Positions 33,333 to 39,587 of a stretch of 39,587 nt of DNA are shown here, piece by piece (position 1 is the stretch's first letter; each line of letters opens with the position of its first letter). A program made the position numbers and the translations under genes. Under the pieces are notes generated by a model that searched no databases, was not told where the DNA came from, and worked only from the letters and a program-made list of their open reading frames with translations. Source of the stretch: Actinoalloteichus_B caeruleus (GTDB taxonomy: Bacteria > Actinomycetota > Actinomycetes > Mycobacteriales > Pseudonocardiaceae); assembly GCF_000718005.1 (NCBI RefSeq), contig NZ_JODV01000026.1. One strand, written 5' to 3'.

Positions 33333-33783
33333 GTCGGGGCAGCGGGGAGGGCACACCATCCGTGGCCGGGTGGCCGGGACATGGCGGGTGCTCGGTTCGG
33401 CCGGGGCGTGGGGCGGCCCCTCGTCAGGCGCGGGAACCGCACCCGTGATCGCTGTCCACGAGGGACGCGCGCCTTCCCACGCGCCCTGTGGGGTGCGGTC
33501 CACGGCCGGGACTGCGGGACTTCCGACGGCGGGGCACCGGAGCGGCGGGTGGCCGCATGCCGCGTGCCTTCCGGAGTGCCGTTGGGCGGGCTCGCGAGGA
33601 GTGGGACGAGGCTGGCGGTGGGGGCGCCGGGTTCGAGCCAGGCCAGGGTGGTCACGCGGGCAGAGGCAGCCACGTCCGCCCGTCCACTCGACGGCACCTC
33701 CCTTCATGGATGCACGTTGGATACATTCCTGTTGGTCACGTCCGTCCGCGCGGCCCGGCCGCGCCGCCTGTGAGGAGCCGCCC
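33333..33783. promoter_or_regulatory. Divergent region upstream of the ICL/PEP-mutase gene
   Basis: No gene is supported in these 450 bases. Near the end, TGGATGCA (33707-33714) and TGGATACA (33718-33725) form a direct repeat one helical turn apart in an A+T-richer patch. It is a possible activator or repressor site for the gene at 33784. Confidence 0.4.
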
Positions 33784-34665
33784 ATGAGCCAGACCACCGC
33801 CAGCGCCCTGCGCCACCGGGTGACGCACGGTCCGCTGCTCGCGGTCCCCGGCGCGGCCAACGCGCTGGCCGCCCGCGTCATCGAGGACCGGGGGTTCGAA
33901 GCCGTCTACGTCACCGGTGCCGGGCTGGCCAACACCTACCTCGGCGTCCCGGACATCGGGCTGGTGACCCTCACCGAACTGGTCTCCCACGTGGCGGCCA
34001 TCCGGGACGCGGTCTCCGTCCCGCTCGTGGTGGACGCCGACACCGGGTTCGGCAACGCGGTGAACGTGACCAGGACGGTCCGGCTGCTCGAACGCGCCGG
34101 CGCCGACGCCATCCAGCTGGAGGACCAGGCCGCGCCCAAGCGGTGCGGGCACTTCGACGGCAAGGAACTCGTCCCGGCCCAGGAGATGGTGGGGCGGGTC
34201 CGGGCGGCGGTCGACGCCCGCCGGGACGATGACCTGCTGGTGATCGCCCGCACCGACGCCAGGGCCGTCGAGGGCTGGGACGCCGCCTTGGACCGCGCCC
34301 ACCGGTACGTCGAGGCCGGGGCGGACATGATCTTCGTCGAGGCGCCGAGGACGGAGGAGGAGGTGCGGGCGCTGCCCTCCGCGCTGCCCGTGCCGCAGGT
34401 GGTCAACCTGGTGGAGGGCGGCCGCACCCCGCTCCTCCCGCTGTCGGAGTTGGGTGGTTTCCGGATCGCGCTGTTCGCCAACGTCGCCCTCCAGGCGGCG
34501 GTGCGGGGGATGTCGACGGCCCTGGACCGGCTGCGGGAGACGGGCTCCCTCGCGGAGGTGGCCGACCAGCTGGCTCCGTGGAGCGAACGGCAGCGGCTGG
34601 TCGGGAAACCCGCCTACGACGAGCTGTCCGCCCGCTACGCGACCCCGGCCGATCCGGCGGGCTGA
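33784..34665 (+). CDS. Isocitrate lyase / phosphoenolpyruvate mutase family enzyme
   Basis: 293 residues, ATG at 33784 with GAGGAG upstream. A TIM-barrel of the ICL/PEPM family: VPGAANALAARVIEDRGFEA, the metal-binding VVDADTGFGN (Asp84, Asp86), QLEDQAAPKRCGHFDGKELV with the KRCGH catalytic loop (residues 119-123), and VIARTDARAVEGWDAALDRA. The Cys in KRCGH indicates a lyase (2-methylisocitrate lyase-like) rather than a mutase or hydrolase. Length fits methylisocitrate lyase, but no other methylcitrate-cycle gene is near, so the substrate stays open. It converges on the glycosidase gene, with 33 bases between. Confidence 0.9.
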   Translation: MSQTTASALRHRVTHGPLLAVPGAANALAARVIEDRGFEAVYVTGAGLANTYLGVPDIGLVTLTELVSHVAAIRDAVSVPLVVDADTGFGNAVNVTRTVRLLERAGADAIQLEDQAAPKRCGHFDGKELVPAQEMVGRVRAAVDARRDDDLLVIARTDARAVEGWDAALDRAHRYVEAGADMIFVEAPRTEEEVRALPSALPVPQVVNLVEGGRTPLLPLSELGGFRIALFANVALQAAVRGMSTALDRLRETGSLAEVADQLAPWSERQRLVGKPAYDELSARYATPADPAG

Positions 34666-34698
34666 GCATCCTCGACCGGGACGTCCGCGCCTCCCCGG

Positions 34699-35970
34699 TC
34701 AGGGCGACGAGGTCTCCTCGACGGCGGCGTCGGAGTAGTGGTCCCGCACCACCCGTTCGATGGCGGCGGCCGCGTTCCCCTGCAGCGAGGACATGCTGAA
34801 GTAGATGTCCCCGCCGACCTCGGGGTGTCGCCGGTTGAGCGTCAGGTGCTCGCTCAACTCGGCGTCGTCCCAGGCCGGCGAGCTGCCCACCTTGTAGGCG
34901 GCCTGCCCGATGTGGAGGCCGACACCGGTGCCGGCGACCAGCTCGGACCACCACGGGACGAGGACGCCGTAGTCGGCGGCGGCGTGCCCGATCTCCCAGT
35001 ACACCTGCGGGGCGACGTAGTCGACCCAGCCTTCCGTCACCCAGGTGCGGCTGTCGGCGTAGACGGCGTCGTAGGACTCCAGGCCGCTGGTGCGGGAGCC
35101 CCGGTCGTCGGTGGAGGCGTTGCGCCAGATCCCGAAGGGGCTGACCCCGAAGTCCACCTCGGGTTTCGCCGCCCTGACCCGCTCCCCCATCTCCCGGACC
35201 AGCCGGTTGACGTTGTCCCGCCGCCAGTCGGCGACCGAGGAGAAGTCCCCACCGTGCTCGGCGAAGGTGTCCCCGTCGGGGATCTGCTGCCCCGCCACCG
35301 GGTAGGGGTAGAAGTAGTCGTCGAAGTGGGCCCCGTCGACGTCGTAGCGTTCGACGGCGTCCATCATGGCGTCCTGCACGAACTCCCGGACCGCCGGGAC
35401 ACCGGGGTCGTAGTAGAGCTGCCCGCCGTAGCTGAACACCCAGTCCGGGTTCCGCCGGGCCGGGTGGTCGGGGCTGAGCCTGTTCGGATCGGCCTGGGTG
35501 CTGACCCGGTAGGGGTTGAACCAGGCGTGGAACTCCAGGCCGCGCTGGTGCGCCTGTTCCACCAGGTACTCCAGCGGGTCGTACCCCGGGTCGCCGCCCT
35601 GGGTCCCGGTGAGCCACTGCGACCACGGCTCGTACTCGGAGGGCCAGAACGCGTCGGCGGTGGGGCGTACCTGGACGAAGACCGCGTTGAGCCGGAGCTC
35701 GACGGCCCGGTCGAGCAGGGCGTCGTACTCGGCGCGTTGTGCCTCGGGGGTCAGCCCGGTCCTGCTGGGCCAGTCGATGTTGGACACGCTGGAGATCCAC
35801 ACGCCACGCAACTGTTCCTCCTCGTTGGCCGTGGCCGTCGGCGGCGACTCCGCCTCGGCGCTCGGCGTCGTCGGCACGACGGAGGACCAGGCCAGCAGCA
35901 GGCCGAGGACACCGGCACCGAGAACGCGTGGCCGGCGACGGGAACGTTCCTGTCGGGTGAACACCTTCAC
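34699..35970 (-). CDS. Secreted glycosyl-hydrolase-like family 10 (GHL10) protein
   Basis: 423 residues from a GTG at 35970; the GTG at 35964 is an equally good start. Sec signal peptide: RSRRRPRVLGAGVLGLLLAW to an AEA cleavage site near residue 40. The domain begins RGVWISSVSNIDWPSRTGLT and contains LNAVFVQVRPTADAFWPSEY, AWFNPYRVST, VDGAHFDDYFYPYP, FGVSPFGIWRN and YVAPQVYWEIG, the set of conserved blocks of the DUF187/GHL10 family of TIM-barrel glycosidases. A related family member cleaves denuded peptidoglycan glycans, so an envelope role is possible. Single gene. Confidence 0.9.
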   Translation of the reverse strand: MKVFTRQERSRRRPRVLGAGVLGLLLAWSSVVPTTPSAEAESPPTATANEEEQLRGVWISSVSNIDWPSRTGLTPEAQRAEYDALLDRAVELRLNAVFVQVRPTADAFWPSEYEPWSQWLTGTQGGDPGYDPLEYLVEQAHQRGLEFHAWFNPYRVSTQADPNRLSPDHPARRNPDWVFSYGGQLYYDPGVPAVREFVQDAMMDAVERYDVDGAHFDDYFYPYPVAGQQIPDGDTFAEHGGDFSSVADWRRDNVNRLVREMGERVRAAKPEVDFGVSPFGIWRNASTDDRGSRTSGLESYDAVYADSRTWVTEGWVDYVAPQVYWEIGHAAADYGVLVPWWSELVAGTGVGLHIGQAAYKVGSSPAWDDAELSEHLTLNRRHPEVGGDIYFSMSSLQGNAAAAIERVVRDHYSDAAVEETSSP

Positions 35971-36618
35971 CTCGCACTGTGCGCTCGCTGGTGGGACGGA
36001 GGTCGGTGCCCGACCTCGTCGCCCTGACGACGGTTACTTTCCCCTTCTCCGTCGACAATGGCGGAGATCGACGCGCACGCACCGGCTTCCGTCGCAGCAC
36101 CACCCGTTCGGCGGTCAGCGCATCCGGCGTGAACGCCACCATCGGGGCGGGTCGCGCTTGCGCGGCGCGCCCACTTCCGGCGGGCCGTGTCCTCCCGGAG
36201 GAGGCGGCAGCCGCGCACCGTCGGTCGCAGCCGAGAACATCGGCCCTGCGGTGTGCCGACCCGTGACCCGGTCGTCAGAAGCGGAATCCTGGTTCATCGT
36301 CACGTCGGGCCGGACACGTTCCCCGGCCGGGGGCGTGGTAGGTGGTGACCTCGCGCCCACGTCGAGCTGAAGGCGTCCCCTTTACCAGTCCGCGAAACAC
36401 GTCGCCACCCCGGCGGGTGCCGAAACCGTGCGAACAGGGGCCGGGTGCCCCAATAGCCGCCCTGCCGCTCGGAGGGCGGTCCCTGGACCCGCCCGAGCAC
36501 TCTGGGATGCGGAGCCTGTTCATGGACGCGCTGCGGGCACAAGACCTTGACGGCCTGGAACGCGAAGCGCCGCAGCGACCGTCGTCGGTGTTCGGCCGGG
36601 GCAACGGGAGCTTGCTGT
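35971..36618. other. Intergenic region without a supported gene
   Basis: About 650 bases between the GHL10 gene and the stop of the kinase-like gene. CGACGGTTACTTTCCCCTTC near 36027-36046 is A+T-richer and may be part of the GHL10 promoter. ORFs on both strands look like shadows; a short minus-strand stretch near 36480-36560 may be a gene relic but has no recognisable family. Confidence 0.4.
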
Positions 36619-37608
36619 TCACGCCCGCAGTTGGCCGAGCACGTTCCTCATCTGCTCATACGTCTCCGGCACCGCGTCGGCGTTCCCCAAGCGGTGCCGC
36701 TCCAAACGGATAGCGCCAATGTGCTTGGCGAGGTAGAGCAGCGACCTCCTAGCCGCAGCTGCCGTGGACGGTCGCTGCCCGTAGGTTTCCCAGAACGCAT
36801 CCCGTTCAGTGCCGGGCTTCTTCGCCGCCATGAACACCGGCCAATCGGAATCGGGATCCCCCCACGACGTCCGATCATTGTCGAAGACCCCGGTAATCGT
36901 GGGCTCCGGCGCGTCGGATGCCATCATCACGTTGACCGTCCACAGGTCACCATGCAGCAGCCTCGGCTCGGTCACCTCGTTCAGCACCGCCTGGTACTTC
37001 TCCACTGCGGCCAACACCTCGTGCACGTCGGCCGAGTCGAGCCCGGCGTCGTCCAAGTCGGCCACGAGATCAACGAAGAACGCGGTGACAGCCTCGGCCC
37101 AGGTGCTGAACCCAGGGCCAGCCACAGGGCCGAACCGATCCCCTCGCACGGCATGGATACTTCGGGATATCTCCCCCATCTGCCGGAAGAACGTGGCCCA
37201 CTCCGACTTCGGATATTGCCCGATACCTTCCGGACCGGAAACCCCATCGAGCATTTCCTGGAAAAGGTAGTCCCGGTCAATGATCTCGTGAGTGAAGTCC
37301 GCCGCGAGAGTGCGCGGAATCATCCGCGAAATCGACGCGAGGAACGGCGTACTTGCATACTCATTGCGCATCAGTTCCCGCTCGATGCGGTACTGACGTG
37401 CCGGTTCCGGAGCTATGCGCAGGATGACCCGACGGTTGTCGCCGAGGTCGACGCGGTAGGTGTTGTTGTACATCCCATTACCGAGTTCGACGGCCGAACA
37501 GGGTCTTACGTTCGACCCGAACGCCCGTTGACAAATGGCCTCGATCGCCTCGGCGGTCACCGACTGCTGGAAAGCATCAGCGGGACGCTCAATCGGACGG
37601 AACTGCAC
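36619..37608 (-). CDS. Aminoglycoside-phosphotransferase-fold (APH) family protein
   Basis: 329 residues. GTG start at 37608 with AAGGAG five bases before. Kinase-like fold: ELGNGMYNNTYRVDLGDNRR at residues 41-60 is the N-lobe glycine loop, VILRIAPEP holds the ATP-binding strand with Arg in place of Lys, LLHGDLWTVNVM (residues 217-228) the catalytic loop, and VFDNDRTSWGDPDSD the metal site. The substrate is unknown. Composition is less G+C-rich than the core of the window. A short XRE regulator lies directly upstream on the same strand, 47 bases away, and may control it. Confidence 0.9.
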   Translation of the reverse strand: MQFRPIERPADAFQQSVTAEAIEAICQRAFGSNVRPCSAVELGNGMYNNTYRVDLGDNRRVILRIAPEPARQYRIERELMRNEYASTPFLASISRMIPRTLAADFTHEIIDRDYLFQEMLDGVSGPEGIGQYPKSEWATFFRQMGEISRSIHAVRGDRFGPVAGPGFSTWAEAVTAFFVDLVADLDDAGLDSADVHEVLAAVEKYQAVLNEVTEPRLLHGDLWTVNVMMASDAPEPTITGVFDNDRTSWGDPDSDWPVFMAAKKPGTERDAFWETYGQRPSTAAAARRSLLYLAKHIGAIRLERHRLGNADAVPETYEQMRNVLGQLRA

Positions 37609-37655
37609 ACAGTCTCCTTCGCTGACATGGTCAGGCGCGTTCGAGGGTGCCATCC

Positions 37656-37946
37656 TCACAGGTCGAATTCCCCAGCCTTGCACCAGCTACGAAAGCGGTC
37701 CACTCCTCGAAGGTATACAGGTGCACGAGCAGTTCGGGATGCTTGAAATTTCAAACCCAGCTCATCGATCAGCCGCATCCCAGTGGCCTGACTGTCCCGG
37801 ATGGAGTGCCCATTTTCCAGCCGGGTGATCTTCATTCGTGACTGGCCAATGCGCTTGGCCAGGTCGGCGTGCGTCAACCCGGCAACCTCCCGCAGCACGC
37901 GCAGCTCCACCGCCAACCGCTGTCGACGCACGTATGGGCTGATCAT
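37656..37946 (-). CDS. Short XRE-family regulator with two compensating frameshifts
   Basis: 96 residues, ATG at 37946 with GGGAGG seven bases upstream. Residues 11-60 are the HTH: LAVELRVLREVAGLTHADLA, KRIGQSRMKITRLENGHSIR. After LGLKF the current frame (QASRTARAPVYLRGVDRFRSW) looks unlike any family. The neighbouring frame encodes KHPELLVHLYTFEEWTAFVAG, typical of the C-terminal tail of such regulators, and the original frame resumes at KAGEFDL, also typical. One gained and one lost base about 75 bases apart would explain this. The protein may still work as a repressor through its HTH. It sits just upstream of the APH gene. Confidence 0.75.
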   Translation of the reverse strand: MISPYVRRQRLAVELRVLREVAGLTHADLAKRIGQSRMKITRLENGHSIRDSQATGMRLIDELGLKFQASRTARAPVYLRGVDRFRSWCKAGEFDL

Positions 37947-38526
37947 CACACCTCCCTGCACACGGCTCACCAATGAACAGTTCGACGTAGCGTGCAGATC
38001 AGTAGCGTATCTCACAGCGCCGGACCAGCAATACCCGCGCCGAGCACACGTTCGGGCCGACACCAAGTCAGGCCCTGCTGTGAGCGTCGACGGAACTCAA
38101 GAATGCTTGGCAGTGGTCGCGGCGCAGCAGAACTGTCGGGCCGAATACGTCCCTCATACACCAGAAGGGCGGATCTCGCGACGACCGGCGAGGGCGGACT
38201 CGTCACCCGAGTTGACGCGGGTTCCCCTCGGCAGAACAAGCTTGTCGTGGTCGCCCGGCCAACAGGGTTCACCGGCCTTGGAGCTGGTCCACGGCAGGCT
38301 TCGAACAACAGACCCGCCCTCGTTCGGCAGCCCCACGCTCGCCGGCAGTCCACCCATCGTGGCAGCCGAAGGCCACCCACCACCACCCGTAGGACACGGA
38401 CACCACCGGGAGGAGCAGCGGCTACCACCAGCAGCGCTCAACCCGCCCCAGGCGATGCCACCGGAACCGCGGACACGTCCTTCCACCGCACGCCGCCACC
38501 CAAGCCCACCCACCCCCCGAACGCCT
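37947..38526. other. Intergenic region without a supported gene
   Basis: About 580 bases between the XRE gene and the DUF397 terminator. A 270-codon + strand ORF crosses it into the DUF397 gene, but its sequence is low-complexity Arg/Pro/Ser/Thr and it is a shadow. The XRE promoter should lie next to 37947-38040. Confidence 0.4.
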
Positions 38527-38551
38527 GGAGCCCCCGCATCACGGGGGCTCC
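38527..38551 (-). terminator. Hairpin terminator after the DUF397 gene
   Basis: GGAGCCCCCG at 38527-38536 pairs perfectly with 38542-38551, 18 bases beyond the DUF397 stop on the minus strand. Confidence 0.75.
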
Positions 38552-38569
38552 ACCACATCCGAGGAACGC

Positions 38570-38764
38570 TCAGAAGCGGTCGGACCTCACCGCCGCGATG
38601 AAGGCAGCGAAGGCGTCACGATCAACGACGAGGGTGCCCGCGTCCCGGTTCTTCGTGTCCCGGATACCCGCGATGCCTGGCGCGCCACCGACTTCGACGC
38701 AGTCGCCCTGGCTTCCGCTCGCCCGTGCCTTCCGCCACCCGGTGAGGCGGTCACGTGCCGTCAT
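38570..38764 (-). CDS. DUF397 domain protein
   Basis: 64 residues, ATG at 38764 overlapping the stop of the DUF5753 gene (ATGA). It shows the DUF397 pattern: GWRKARASGSQGDCVEVGGA, then GIRDTKNRDAGTLVVDRDAF and AAFIAAVRSD. DUF397 proteins are small partners of XRE-DUF5753 regulators in actinobacteria, including the whiJ/abaA-like clusters of Streptomyces linked to development and antibiotic production. The pair here fits that arrangement. Confidence 0.92.
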   Translation of the reverse strand: MTARDRLTGWRKARASGSQGDCVEVGGAPGIAGIRDTKNRDAGTLVVDRDAFAAFIAAVRSDRF

Positions 38765-39459
38765 GGTGCCTGCCTTTCGTACTGGTCACGGTACGAGGCG
38801 ATGACCTTGGCTGAGTCGTCCGGGGTCATCGCCACGGCGGACAGCGTAGCCAGCGCTTCCAGGTACACCGAGGTGTCGCTCCGCCTGTCGAGATACGTCC
38901 CAGTGGCCAGATGTTCGAGGTAGACAACTGGATCCGCGTCGGCGAACTCCAGGATCGTGCCCATCCCACGTCCGCCGATCATCCAACCGGGCTGTGGCCC
39001 GATCGCCTCCGGGATGACGCGCACGGTGGCGTGTGCGTGGTCGATGAGCAGGTCCAACTGATCAGCCATTACTGCCGGGCCACCCACAACCCGGCGGAAC
39101 GCGACTTCGTCGAGGTAGGCCGTGTAGACGGGAGCATTCCGGGAACGCAGCAACGCCTGACGCCCCATCCGGGCGAGTACGAGGTCCGCCATCGGATATG
39201 GACCCGGGGTGGCAGCAACCATCGCTCGGGCGTAGTCCGCAGATTGGAGCAGGCCCGGCACGATGTCACTGATCTGCGTGATCCGAACTGCCTCGTTCTC
39301 GTAGCTGATGAGCGTGCCGAGTTGGCCGGGAAGCGAGGACGACGGGGTCCACGGTGACGCGCTCCGGCGCGGGCGGCTGGCCCCGGGGGTGGTGGCCCCC
39401 GAGGCCACCACCCCCACCCTACCCGCGTTCCCCGCACGTCCCGCCCTGGCCGGTGTCAT
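38761..39459 (-). CDS. DUF5753 regulator lacking its helix-turn-helix domain
   Basis: The DUF5753 part is complete: LGTLISYENEAVRITQISDI, VPGLLQSADYARAMVAATPG, VYTAYLDEVAFRRVVGGPAV, VRVIPEAIGPQPGWMIGGRG and the C-terminal AVAMTPDDSAKVIASYRDQY. Normal members have about 80 residues of XRE helix-turn-helix before this. Here the upstream codons (from about 39345 up) are Arg/Pro/Ser-rich with no HTH, and a perfect 13-bp hairpin sits in them. I set the start at the ATG at 39459, with low certainty; GTG or ATG codons up to 39498 are open. It is probably 5'-deleted and may not bind DNA. Confidence 0.7.
   Translation of the reverse strand: MTPARAGRAGNAGRVGVVASGATTPGASRPRRSASPWTPSSSLPGQLGTLISYENEAVRITQISDIVPGLLQSADYARAMVAATPGPYPMADLVLARMGRQALLRSRNAPVYTAYLDEVAFRRVVGGPAVMADQLDLLIDHAHATVRVIPEAIGPQPGWMIGGRGMGTILEFADADPVVYLEHLATGTYLDRRSDTSVYLEALATLSAVAMTPDDSAKVIASYRDQYERQAP
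39385..39415. terminator. Perfect inverted repeat at the broken 5' end of the DUF5753 gene
   Basis: GGGGGTGGTGGCC at 39385-39397 pairs perfectly with 39403-39415. It lies where the HTH-coding part would be expected. Either a terminator brought in by the rearrangement or a scar of it. Confidence 0.6.
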
Positions 39460-39483
39460 CCCGCAGTGGACGGAGCCAGCACC

Positions 39484-39587
39484 GTGATCACCCCACACCC
39501 CTGGTCAGCCACCGTCCCCGCCGTCGACCCGACCGGAACGCTCACCACCCTCACCCTCGTCCTCGCCCCCGACCAGTCGACCGTCGT
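39484..39587 (+). CDS. Start of a divergent gene, incomplete at the window end
   Basis: From a GTG at 39484 the frame reads VITPHPWSATVPAVDPTGTL then TLTLVLAPDQSTV and leaves the window open. The codon pattern (G or C at almost every third position) is that of a real gene. 34 codons are too few to name a family. It is divergent from the DUF5753 gene. Confidence 0.5.
   Translation, partial: MITPHPWSATVPAVDPTGTLTTLTLVLAPDQSTV

Noticed and set aside
31885..33783. In-frame extension of the ICL/PEP-mutase gene to 31885
   Set aside because: It would overlap both META genes and their promoters. The ATG at 33784 has a good ribosome-binding site and starts the family homology.
37992..38804. A 270-codon + strand ORF across the DUF397 gene
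   Set aside because: Low-complexity Arg/Ser/Thr/Pro sequence opposite a clear DUF397 gene.
1..39587. tRNA, rRNA, CRISPR arrays and insertion-sequence transposases
   Set aside because: No cloverleaf-like segment ending in CCA, no regularly spaced repeats and no transposase motif were seen by eye. Integrase remnants are the only mobile-element traces.

Overview
The window is G+C-rich actinobacterial DNA. Third positions are almost all G or C, GTG starts are frequent, promoters are ECF-like, and there are DUF397/DUF5753 regulators, a MsiK-dependent style of sugar ABC transporter and Hint-type polymorphic toxins. The style suits a Nocardiopsis/Streptomonospora-like filamentous actinomycete, but that is an inference and no species can be fixed from the sequence.

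Layout. (1) Positions 1-6330 form a graveyard of polymorphic-toxin cassettes, visibly A+T-richer than the rest. Five toxin/immunity modules follow one another on the + strand: Hint + papain-like toxin with an immunity gene and an Imm10-like remnant; a WHH nuclease with a SUKH immunity gene; Hint + an unrecognised toxin with an immunity gene; a second, truncated SUKH gene; and an unrecognised toxin tail with an immunity gene. Four antisense pieces of the 3' end of a tyrosine-recombinase (integrase) gene lie between or after the modules. Each piece carries the same short stem-loop motif at its end. The toxins carry frameshifts, while three of the immunity genes are intact. (2) 6351-11756 holds housekeeping-type genes: a membrane protein with its winged-helix partner, a DnaQ-like exonuclease with a BRCT domain, an acetyl xylan esterase/cephalosporin deacetylase, a small membrane protein ending in a possible amyloid signalling motif, and a TVP38/DedA-like protein. 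(3) 12151-20623 is a six-gene oligosaccharide operon: a family-5 solute-binding lipoprotein, two Dpp/Opp-type permeases, two ATPases and a GH2 beta-mannosidase. The likely job is import and intracellular hydrolysis of manno-oligosaccharides. (4) 21121-22934 holds an APH-fold kinase homologue and a small secreted protein. (5) 23499-28896 is a polyol/sugar locus. A SorC-type regulator is divergent from a zinc dehydrogenase, a family-1 solute-binding protein and two permeases. A perfect 14-bp palindrome sits in the divergent promoter, and no ATPase gene is present. (6) 29326-33273 (all minus) encodes three small two-helix membrane proteins, an AMIN-like lipoprotein and two tandem META-domain lipoproteins. 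The META pair has a duplicated ECF-type promoter. (7) 33784-35970 holds an isocitrate-lyase/PEP-mutase family enzyme convergent with a secreted GHL10-type glycosidase. (8) 36619-39587 is again less G+C-rich. It has an APH-fold kinase, a short XRE regulator with two compensating frameshifts, a DUF397/DUF5753 pair whose HTH end is missing, and the start of a divergent gene.

No rRNA, tRNA or CRISPR array was seen. The most interesting parts are the toxin-cassette array with its repeated integrase 3' ends, the possible programmed frameshift in the first toxin, the membrane protein with an amyloid-like tail, and the duplicated ECF promoter.
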